Shown here: positions 8,505-15,734 of the stretch, one piece after another
Numbering within the stretch: the stretch's first letter is position 1
Layout: every line of letters starts with the position of its first letter
Assembly: GCF_004118265.1 (NCBI RefSeq)
Contig: NZ_SDHW01000001.1
Location: 434,001 to 498,000, forward strand
DNA: 64,000 bases
From: Lacibacter luteus
Lineage (GTDB): Bacteria; Bacteroidota; Bacteroidia; Chitinophagales; Chitinophagaceae
Direction of reading: 5' to 3'
Position numbers and translations under genes: made by a program
Notes under the pieces: model-generated
The model's database searches: none
The model's input: the letters and a program-made list of their open reading frames with translations, nothing else
What the model was told of the DNA's origin: nothing

Positions 8505-11003
8505 TTATTTCCACTCTTTTGCACGCTTCTGTTCACGCATAGGATCAAATACAACCGTTGGATCTTTTTCTTCCGGTGCATTTACAAAGTGATTAAAGCG
8601 TTTGCGTAACTCAGGTGTTTCAATAGCCGCTTTCCATTCGCACTCATAAGAGTTTACATGGCTTTCCATCGCCGCTTCCCATTCTGCATTCATGCCCAAC
8701 GCATCGTGCACCACCACTGAACGCAGGTAATCGATGCCACCTTCCATTTTATTTAACCATGTAGCTGTACGTGTTAACGGATCGGCAGTTTTTACATAGA
8801 ACATCAGGAAGCGATCGAGATATTTCAAGCATGTTTCTTCATCAATATCTGATGCAAGCAGCAATGCATGTTGCGGTTTACTACCACCGTTGCCACATAC
8901 ATACAGGTTCCAACCTTTTTCTGTAGCGATGATGCCAAAGTCTTTGCTTTGTGCTTCTGCACATTCACGGATACAACCACTTACACCACCTTTTAATTTA
9001 TGTGGCGCACGCAAACCACGGTAGCGCTCTTCTACTTTAATGGCAAAACTTACACTGTCGTGTAACCCGAAACGACACCAGGTACTACCCACACAGCTTT
9101 TTACTGTACGCAAACTTTTACCGTATGCATGTCCGCTTTCAAAACCTGCTTCAATTAATTCTTCCCAGATATTTGGCAGATCGCTGAGGTGTGCACCAAA
9201 CAAATCGATACGCTGACCACCGGTGATCTTAGTGTAGAGATTGTACTTCTTTGCAACCTGTCCGATCACAATTAATTTTTCAGGCGTAATTTCTCCGCCG
9301 GGAATACGGGGCACTACAGAATAAGTACCACCTTTTTGAATGTTTGCAAGGAAACGATCATTACTATCCTGTGCCGTATCATTTCCTTTTTTCAGGATCA
9401 CTTCGTTCCACAAACTTGCTAGGATCGATGAAACAGGAGGCTTACACAATTCACAACCATCACCTTTACCAAGCTTCGTCAATACTTCATCGTATGTACG
9501 CAAATCGTTCAACTTAATCAGATCAAACAACTCCTGGCGGCTGTAATCAAAATGTTCGCACAATACATTACGCACAACTTTACCTGCTGCTTTCATTGTA
9601 TGTACCATCAGGTCTTTCACCATTGGTACACAACCACCACAACCTGTTCCTGCTTTGGTACATTTCTTAATACCATCAACAGTTTCATAGCCCATTTGCA
9701 CAGCACCGCAGATATCACCTTTGGTTACTGCTTCGCAACTGCAGATCACTGCATCATCGGGCAAGCTTGTAACACCAGCACCACCATCGCCTTCACCGCC
9801 TCTTGCACCAAGAATTACATCTTCTGTATTGGGAGGTAACACCACTTTGTTCTTGCATGTTTGCAATAACATATTGTACTGCTCTGCATCACCTACCAAA
9901 ATTCCACCCAGCAATTCTTTGCCATCGGCACTTACATTAATACGTTTGTACACACCTTTCACGCTGTCATCAAACACAATACTTTTAATACCATCACCAC
10001 TAACAAACGGATCACCAAAGCTGGCAACATCCACACCAATCAATTTTAATTTGGTGCTCATGTCAAAACCGGTAAATGATTTTTCGCCGCCTGTTAATTT
10101 TGTTACTACCACATCGGCCATTTCATAACCGGGAGCAACAAGGCCATAGATCATTCCTTTATGTAAAGCACACTCGCCAATAGCAAAAATGAAAGGGTCG
10201 GATGTTTGCAAGTGATCGTTAACGGTAATTCCTCCACGTGGACCAACTTCCAATGCTGCATTTTTTGCGAGCTCATCTCTTGGTTTAATACCGGCAGAGA
10301 TCACCAGCATATCAACATCGAAAGAAGAATCATCAGAAAAACTCATGCTTGTAATAGCATCATTACCATTAATAGCAGTTGTATTTTTTGATGTATGAAT
10401 CGTAAGACCGAGGTCTTCCAATTTAGATTGTAATAATCTTGAACCCGCATCATCAATCTGGCGGGGCATTAAACGTGGAGCAAACTCAATTACCTGTGTA
10501 TCGGTTACACCAAGATCGAGCATTGCTTTTGCCGCTTCCAGACCCAGCAAACCACCACCGATCACCGCACCTTTTTTCGACTTCTTAGCCCAGTCGGTCA
10601 TGAGTTCCAGATCTTCGATTGTACGATAAATGAACACACCTTCTTTTTCAACACCGGGAATGGGGGGAACAAATGCAGCCGAACCGGTTGCAAGCACCAG
10701 GTAATCGTAACTTTCGGTAACACCTGCATGAGAGAAAACAGTTTTCGCTTCCCTGTCAATTGAAACAACAGGATCGGAAAGATGCAACACTATGCCATTT
10801 TCACTATACCATTCTTTGGGGGCGAGGGAAAGGTCGTCGGCCGACTTGCCGGCGAAATACTCACTCAGATGAACCCTGTCGTAAGCAGGTCTTACTTCTT
10901 CTCCAAAAACCACGATGGAGATATTACCGGCTGTGTTCTTTTTTACAAGCTTTTCGCAAAACTTGTAACCCACCATGCCATTTCCTATTACTACCACTTT
11001 CAT
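8505..11003 (-). CDS. nirB: NADH-dependent nitrite reductase, large subunit
   Basis: This 832-residue cytoplasmic siroheme enzyme reduces nitrite to ammonium with six electrons from NADH. Domains in order: FAD-binding fold (VVVIGNGMVG, residues 3-12), NADH fold (GAVIGGGLLGLEAA, about 145-158), BFD-like [2Fe-2S] region with C421, C423, C455 and C458, and a second CxxC near 517-520. The sulfite/nitrite reductase domain has ferredoxin-like half and ligands C637-x5-C643 and C677-x3-C681 for the [4Fe-4S]-siroheme centre. The length is normal for NirB. It is the first gene of the leftward run and is divergent from the SUMT gene that feeds siroheme synthesis. Confidence 0.96.
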   Translation of the reverse strand: MKVVVIGNGMVGYKFCEKLVKKNTAGNISIVVFGEEVRPAYDRVHLSEYFAGKSADDLSLAPKEWYSENGIVLHLSDPVVSIDREAKTVFSHAGVTESYDYLVLATGSAAFVPPIPGVEKEGVFIYRTIEDLELMTDWAKKSKKGAVIGGGLLGLEAAKAMLDLGVTDTQVIEFAPRLMPRQIDDAGSRLLQSKLEDLGLTIHTSKNTTAINGNDAITSMSFSDDSSFDVDMLVISAGIKPRDELAKNAALEVGPRGGITVNDHLQTSDPFIFAIGECALHKGMIYGLVAPGYEMADVVVTKLTGGEKSFTGFDMSTKLKLIGVDVASFGDPFVSGDGIKSIVFDDSVKGVYKRINVSADGKELLGGILVGDAEQYNMLLQTCKNKVVLPPNTEDVILGARGGEGDGGAGVTSLPDDAVICSCEAVTKGDICGAVQMGYETVDGIKKCTKAGTGCGGCVPMVKDLMVHTMKAAGKVVRNVLCEHFDYSRQELFDLIKLNDLRTYDEVLTKLGKGDGCELCKPPVSSILASLWNEVILKKGNDTAQDSNDRFLANIQKGGTYSVVPRIPGGEITPEKLIVIGQVAKKYNLYTKITGGQRIDLFGAHLSDLPNIWEELIEAGFESGHAYGKSLRTVKSCVGSTWCRFGLHDSVSFAIKVEERYRGLRAPHKLKGGVSGCIRECAEAQSKDFGIIATEKGWNLYVCGNGGSKPQHALLLASDIDEETCLKYLDRFLMFYVKTADPLTRTATWLNKMEGGIDYLRSVVVHDALGMNAEWEAAMESHVNSYECEWKAAIETPELRKRFNHFVNAPEEKDPTVVFDPMREQKRAKEWK

Positions 11004-11013
11004 ATCGTTACTG

Positions 11014-11023
11014 TTTTAAGTGT
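11014..11023 (-). promoter_or_regulatory. Conserved start-proximal box (ACACTTAAAA) before nirB
   Basis: On the minus strand, ACACTTAAAACAGTAACGAT directly precedes the nirB ATG. It matches the boxes before nrtA and narK over at least ten bases. Confidence 0.45.
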
Positions 11024-11035
11024 AGACAATAATGG

Positions 11036-11048
11036 TAGCAAGCAATCG
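11036..11048 (-). promoter_or_regulatory. Repeated leader box (CGATTGCTTGCTA) before nirB
   Basis: This exact 13-mer is shared with the nasA leader (1598-1610), at almost the same distance from the start codon (33 versus 38 bases). Confidence 0.45.
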
Positions 11049-11119
11049 TATTAAAATTCATTACATATGATGTTTAAAATATTTTCACACTTTTAAAAAC
11101 ATCTTTTGAATGATTTATG

Positions 11120-11165
11120 TCATGAAATTAGTCAGTTTTTTCTAATTTTAGAAAGAATTTCATGA
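11120..11165. promoter_or_regulatory. Palindromic control region between nirB and SUMT gene
   Basis: A perfect 10-base inverted repeat (tcatgaaatt at 11120-11129, aatttcatga at 11156-11165) encloses a smaller dyad at 11139-11154, tttcta-N4-tagaaa. The 6-4-6 layout of the inner dyad resembles Crp/Fnr-family sites (FNR: TTGAT-N4-ATCAA). It lies between divergent genes and close to the gene for a Crp/Fnr regulator, so it is a plausible operator for that protein. Not tested. Confidence 0.5.
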
Positions 11166-11202
11166 TTTCAATCAAATATATTTTATTTTAATTTATTAAA
11201 TT

Positions 11203-11979
11203 ATGAGAAAACTGATACTTATAGGTGCCGGACCAGGCGATCCGGAACTTATTACAATAAAAGCTATACGTCAGTTGAAGCAAGCCGATGTGATTTTATA
11301 CGATGCTTTGGCTAATGAAGAATTGCTGGCTTATGCTAAAGCCAGCTGCATAACGCAATTTGTAGGCAAGCGCTACGGTTGCCATGCCCTGTCGCAGGAA
11401 GAGATCAATACACTTATTGTAGAATACAGCCAGAAATACAATACCATCGTTCGGTTGAAGGGCGGCGACCCTTTTGTATTTGGCCGTGCACAGGAAGAAA
11501 TTGAAACAGCAAGAGCTGCAGGCATGCAGGTAGAACTCGTTCCGGGAATATCAAGTGCTCTTGCTGTACCTGCTGCACAAATGATACCCCTCACCTGCCG
11601 TGGTATCAATGAAAGCTTTTGGGTAACCACCGGCACTACCCGTTCGGGTGAGATTTCAAATGATATACAACTTGCCGCACAATCGAGCGCCACTGTTATT
11701 ATATTAATGGCCATGAGCAAACTGGAAGCCATTATGGATATTTTCAGCAGTTATGGCAAAGCCGATACAGCTGTTGCCATTATCCAAAACGGAACAACAA
11801 AAGAGGAAAAAATGATCACAGGTTCTGTAAAAGATATTTTCTTTAAAGCAGAAAATGAAAACATGAGCAACCCTGCCATTATTGTGGTTGGCGATGTGGT
11901 AAAGCTTCATCCTTCACTTGTACGCACAGCTGTAGAGGAACAAACAAAAGGCCAATTACAGCCCAGGCAATCTTTATAA
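11203..11979 (+). CDS. cobA: Uroporphyrinogen-III C-methyltransferase (SUMT)
   Basis: This 258-residue SAM-dependent enzyme converts uroporphyrinogen III to precorrin-2, the first committed step to siroheme, the cofactor of NirB. Family motifs: LIGAGPGDPELIT at 6-18, VGKR near 54, VRLKGGDPFVFGR near 84-96, and VPGISSALAVPAA near 112-124. There is no fused CysG dehydrogenase/ferrochelatase domain, so those steps must be encoded elsewhere. It is divergent from nirB and 56 bases upstream of the Crp/Fnr gene, consistent with joint control. Confidence 0.95.
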   Translation: MRKLILIGAGPGDPELITIKAIRQLKQADVILYDALANEELLAYAKASCITQFVGKRYGCHALSQEEINTLIVEYSQKYNTIVRLKGGDPFVFGRAQEEIETARAAGMQVELVPGISSALAVPAAQMIPLTCRGINESFWVTTGTTRSGEISNDIQLAAQSSATVIILMAMSKLEAIMDIFSSYGKADTAVAIIQNGTTKEEKMITGSVKDIFFKAENENMSNPAIIVVGDVVKLHPSLVRTAVEEQTKGQLQPRQSL

Positions 11980-12035
11980 CGTACCCAAACCTTGTTTGCT
12001 GTTACTTTGCAGCAGCAAAAAATCGTAAATGAGCC

Positions 12036-12725
12036 ATGAAGCAAAATAAGAAGAACTGTGATTTGAAAAGCTGTACCATGTGCAAACAATGCCAACACGA
12101 TTGGCTTCCTGCGCTTGATGTAAACCGTAAAAGCTTTCACTTTAAAAAGGGTGAGCAATTATTTACCGAAGGCGAAGAAGTAGAAGGAATGTATTTTATT
12201 TCGAAAGGCCTGGTTAAAGTGCACAAGCGTTGGGGAAATGAAAAAGAACTGATCCTTCGTATAGCGAAAGATGGTGATATTGTGGGGCATCGTGGCTTGG
12301 GTGATGATGCATTTTATCCTGTTTCAGGAACAGCAATGGAGCCTACCGATGTTTGCTATATTGACCTCTCCTTCTTTAACAGCACACTACGTACCAATCC
12401 CGACTTTCAATATAATCTATTGATGTTTTTTGCAGCAGAGTTAAAAGAGTCAGAAAAGCGTATGCGTAATCTTGCACACATGAATGTAAAAGGACGTATT
12501 GCCAATGCATTGCTCTATCTGCTGAATAAATTCGGAAAAGACAGCAGCGGCTATATCAATCTTTCAATCAGCCGCCAGGATCTTGCTTCGTACACCGGTA
12601 CAACCTACGAATCACTTTTTAGAATTATGAATGAGTTGATGGAAGAAAAAGCAATTGTTACTGATGGAAAGAAAACAAAGGTGCTCGATGAGAAAAAATT
12701 AATAAAGCATACTGCACAGGAATAG
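12036..12725 (+). CDS. Crp/Fnr-family regulator with FNR-like cysteine cluster
   Basis: This 229-residue protein has a cyclic-nucleotide-binding-like sensor domain (about 30-145), a dimer helix and a C-terminal winged helix. The recognition region is ISRQDLASYTGTTYESLFRI, about residues 177-196. The N-terminus carries C8, C13, C16 and C19 (C-x4-C-x2-C-x2-C), and there is a further cysteine (TDVCYIDL) in the beta-roll, much like the ligand arrangement of oxygen/NO-sensing FNR. It could therefore hold an iron-sulfur cluster, though this is inferred. Next to the nitrate genes, it most likely controls them in response to redox state or nitrogen oxides. The ATG at 12036 is chosen; an ATG at 12029 is followed by a stop. 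Confidence 0.88.
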   Translation: MKQNKKNCDLKSCTMCKQCQHDWLPALDVNRKSFHFKKGEQLFTEGEEVEGMYFISKGLVKVHKRWGNEKELILRIAKDGDIVGHRGLGDDAFYPVSGTAMEPTDVCYIDLSFFNSTLRTNPDFQYNLLMFFAAELKESEKRMRNLAHMNVKGRIANALLYLLNKFGKDSSGYINLSISRQDLASYTGTTYESLFRIMNELMEEKAIVTDGKKTKVLDEKKLIKHTAQE

Positions 12726-12726
12726 T

Positions 12727-12757
12727 AAAAAAGCCGGAAGAAATTTCCGGCTTTTTT
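12727..12757. terminator. Bidirectional intrinsic terminator
   Basis: Perfect 13-base inverted repeat (12727-12739 and 12745-12757) with a 5-base loop: six A, GCCGGAA, loop, TTCCGGC, six T. It lies between the convergent Crp/Fnr and uxuA genes and has a T-tract on both strands, so it should stop both. Confidence 0.93.
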
Positions 12758-12765
12758 ATTCAAGC

Positions 12766-13935
12766 TTATTCATACAGCATTTTATGCAATGCATATTCTG
12801 TTCCTCTCAATTCGGCTAAGCCTTTTAAACGACCAATAGCTGAATACCCGGGATATGTTTTTTTCTTAAGATCATCGAGCATCTGATGACCATGATCGGG
12901 ACGCATTGGCAATGAAATATTTCTTCGATGCTGTATAGCCAGCACTTCTTTAATTACCTCAAACATATCTGTATCGCCTGTTAAGTGATCGGCTTCAAAG
13001 AAATTACCTTCGGCATCACGCTTGGTATTGCGCAGGTGAAGAAAATGAACTTGATCGCCAAAGCGCCTAAGCATAGCCGGTACATTGTTATCGGCCCGTG
13101 CACCAAACGATCCTGTACAAAAGCATAATCCATTTGCAGGAGATGGTACTGCTTCAATTAAATCGGCAGCATCTTTTTCCGTACTCATAATTCGTGGCAA
13201 GCCAAGAACGGGATATGGCGGATCATCGGGATGAATGGCCATCTTTAAACCATACTCTTCTGCAACAGGAACTACCTCTTTCAAAAAATAAAACAAATGC
13301 TCTTTGAGTTTAGCTGCATCAATACCCTGGTACTTCTGCAATTCCGATAACACCTGCCCGGGAGTAAATGCATCGTCGCTGCCGGGTAAACCCAACATCA
13401 TATTATTAAATAAGAATGCACGCTCTTCTTCACTCATTGCATTAAACCGCTCCTTTGCCTTTACAATTTCTTCTACAGCATACTCAGCATCGGCCTCCGG
13501 ACGCTTTAATAAAAACAGATCGAAGACAACATAATCAATGCGGTTAAAATATAATGCGGTACTTCCATCTTCTAACTTATAGTACACGTTTGTACGTAAC
13601 CAATCAAGCACCGGCATAAAGTTATACGTTACCACTTTTAATCCACAGGCAGCTATGTTACGTAAACTTGCTTTATAGTTCTCGATATGGTAGAGATAAT
13701 TGCCCGACTGACGTTTTATGTCATCACTTACAGGCAAGCTTTCAATTACCGTCCAGGTCATACCCGCATCTTCGATCATTTTCTTTCGCAAAAGAATTTC
13801 ATCCGATGTCCAGATGTCGCCAACAGGAATATGATGAAGTGCGGTAACAACACCGGCACAACCAGCCTGACGAATATCTGCTAAACTTACAGGATCATGC
13901 CGGCCGTACCAACGCATGGTTTGATGCATCAACAT
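12766..13935 (-). CDS. uxuA: Mannonate dehydratase
   Basis: This 389-residue cytoplasmic enzyme dehydrates D-mannonate to 2-keto-3-deoxygluconate in glucuronate catabolism. The N-terminus (RWYGRHDPVSLADIRQAG) is close to E. coli UxuA. AIHPDDPP near 245, FCTGSFGARADN near 285, FLHLRNTKRD near 310 and MRPDHGHQ near 353 carry the metal and substrate residues of the family. Translation may start at 13935 or at the ATG two codons on (13929), which aligns better with E. coli. It diverges from the LacI regulator and the alpha-glucuronidase run, which supply its substrate. Confidence 0.95.
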   Translation of the reverse strand: MLMHQTMRWYGRHDPVSLADIRQAGCAGVVTALHHIPVGDIWTSDEILLRKKMIEDAGMTWTVIESLPVSDDIKRQSGNYLYHIENYKASLRNIAACGLKVVTYNFMPVLDWLRTNVYYKLEDGSTALYFNRIDYVVFDLFLLKRPEADAEYAVEEIVKAKERFNAMSEEERAFLFNNMMLGLPGSDDAFTPGQVLSELQKYQGIDAAKLKEHLFYFLKEVVPVAEEYGLKMAIHPDDPPYPVLGLPRIMSTEKDAADLIEAVPSPANGLCFCTGSFGARADNNVPAMLRRFGDQVHFLHLRNTKRDAEGNFFEADHLTGDTDMFEVIKEVLAIQHRRNISLPMRPDHGHQMLDDLKKKTYPGYSAIGRLKGLAELRGTEYALHKMLYE

Positions 13936-14123
13936 AATTTAAATTTTAGTAAAGCTATTGTACAAAGCACAAACACCCAGCTTATTCATCTGTAGTTTGT
14001 ACGCAGCTGTTGAAATAATAAAGTTTAAAGTCGCTTAAAAAGCTCCGTTCATTTTAAAACTTACTCTCATTGCAAAATGCAAACCGCTTTTTAAACTCTT
14101 GGACCTGTCGCTTAAGCGGTATT

Positions 14124-14137
14124 TGCAATCGGTTGCA
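14124..14137. promoter_or_regulatory. LacI-type operator O1
   Basis: tgcaatcggttgca is a near-perfect palindrome with a central CG, the usual form of LacI/GalR-family operators. Its reverse complement matches O2 at 13 of 14 bases. It lies 189 bases upstream of uxuA. Confidence 0.65.
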
Positions 14138-14335
14138 CTAAAATAAGCTAAAAACACTCTTGCCAGAGATTAAACCCTGATTTATCTGCTGATTTCACTA
14201 TCGCTTTAAATAGAACACTTGAAATTTATTATCAATGCATTATAGTATTTTTCTGAGTGAAATTGTAAATCCCTTCCGGTTTTTTGTCTTTCGTTCATGC
14301 TGTATTTCGACAAAATGCTTACTCGAATAAAAAAA

Positions 14336-14349
14336 TGCAACCGATTACA
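14336..14349. promoter_or_regulatory. LacI-type operator O2
   Basis: tgcaaccgattaca, with symmetry extending to aatgcaaccgattacatt. With O1 and the intragenic copy at 18893-18906 it fits TGYAAYCGRTTRCA. It lies 337 bases before the regulator gene. Confidence 0.65.
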
Positions 14350-14686
14350 TTTTTTTAGAAAAAACCTTTACCTTAGGCTTTTAAACGAAGCTTGTCAGGT
14401 AATATGAACCATTACTCCGCTTTTTCGAGTCCAGATTGCCGATTTACGGATTCTGATGCATCCGGAAGGGTTAATCAGGTTGACAGACAGGTAAGGCTCC
14501 GTTTCTTTTCAAAAAATGATTCCACTCGGCTTTTAAATATTTGTATTGATAATCCGGTGCTGTATAAATCAGGACGAAAAATGACGCCTTGCACTATACA
14601 TTTGCCAGAGCCCAGAATTATTAAGGACAAAATATTATTCATGCCTGCCGGCTGTATTAACAGGCAGTGTATAAAGCAGAAGTAAA

Positions 14687-15715
14687 ATGAAAGAGAAAAA
14701 AGAAGTAACCATTTACGACATTGCACAGTTGCTGGACCTTTCGACAGCAACAGTAAGTCGTGCTTTACAGGATCATCCGGCGATTAATAAAAACACCAAA
14801 AAGAAAATTCAGGATGCAGCAAAAGAAATGGGTTACCGCCATAACAATTTTGCCAGCAATCTTCGCAAACAAAAGACAAACACTATTGGCATTATTGTAC
14901 ATGAATTGAACAGTAACTTTATTACTTCTGTACTGGCAGGTATTGAAAAGATCAGTACCGAAGCGGGTTACGATCTTATTATTACGCACTCGTCGGAAAG
15001 CTTTAAAAAGGAAACGGCCAACGTTCTCAACTTGTTTCATAAACGTGTTGATGGTATTATTGCGTCATTGGCTTTTGATACAAAAGGGCTTGATCATTTT
15101 CAGCCATTCTTTGATAAAAAGATTCCCGTTATCTTCTTTGATCGTGTTGAAGAGAATTCTGACAATGCAAAAGTGGTGATCGACAACTATAAGAATGGTT
15201 ACCAGGCAACACAACATTTAATTGAGCAGGGAAGCAAGCGCATTGTGATCGTAACTGCCAACCTCAGCAGAAACGTATATGCCCAGCGTTTTAAAGGATA
15301 CAAAGATGCTTTGTTTGATAACGGAATTGCATTTGATGAAAATCTCGTACTCATAAAGGATCTAAGTGAAAAATGTGGTCGTGAAGCTGCAGAACAGATT
15401 CTCGAAATGAAACCAATGCCTGATGCAGCATTTATCACCAATGATTTTTCGGCTGCTGTGTGCATGCAAACATTAAAAGAACATGGCATCCGCATTCCGG
15501 AAGATATTGCCATTGTTGGTTTCAATAACGATGCCATCAGTAAAATTGTAGAGCCACAATTAACTACTGTGAATTATCCCGGTATTGATATCGGCGAAAT
15601 TGCTGCCCGTAACTTAATTGCACACCTGAAAGGTGAAGTGAACATCACCCAGACAAACACCATTATTGTAAAATCAGATTTAATTATCCGCAAATCATCT
15701 GTAAGAAAGGGATGA
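14687..15715 (+). CDS. LacI-family transcriptional regulator
   Basis: This 342-residue protein has an N-terminal helix-turn-helix (VTIYDIAQLLDLSTATVSRA, residues 7-26), the hinge helix up to about 60, and a periplasmic-binding-protein-like effector domain from about 63 (TIGIIVHELNSNF). It starts the rightward glucuronoxylan run and diverges from uxuA. The two operator-like dyads in the intergenic region suggest it controls both directions. The inducer is unknown; an aldouronic acid or uronate intermediate is a reasonable guess. Spacing to the GH67 gene is only 19 bases. Confidence 0.93.
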   Translation: MKEKKEVTIYDIAQLLDLSTATVSRALQDHPAINKNTKKKIQDAAKEMGYRHNNFASNLRKQKTNTIGIIVHELNSNFITSVLAGIEKISTEAGYDLIITHSSESFKKETANVLNLFHKRVDGIIASLAFDTKGLDHFQPFFDKKIPVIFFDRVEENSDNAKVVIDNYKNGYQATQHLIEQGSKRIVIVTANLSRNVYAQRFKGYKDALFDNGIAFDENLVLIKDLSEKCGREAAEQILEMKPMPDAAFITNDFSAAVCMQTLKEHGIRIPEDIAIVGFNNDAISKIVEPQLTTVNYPGIDIGEIAARNLIAHLKGEVNITQTNTIIVKSDLIIRKSSVRKG

Positions 15716-15734
15716 TGCTGTAACGATCACTTAC

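Larger units (their letters stand above)
13936..14686. other. Long divergent control region uxuA / lacI-type gene
   Basis: These 751 bases hold no convincing gene. They hold two LacI-type operators (14124-14137 and 14336-14349), a 10-base palindrome cgcttaagcg at 14109-14118 just beside the first operator, and a small hairpin (tgcctg/caggca, 14642-14666) just before the regulator gene. A 97-codon open frame at 14392-14685 has no recognisable features and was not called. Confidence 0.6.

Noticed and set aside
14392-14685. 97-codon open frame before the LacI-type gene
   Set aside because: No recognisable motif or typical composition, and it ends right before the regulator. More likely a long leader.
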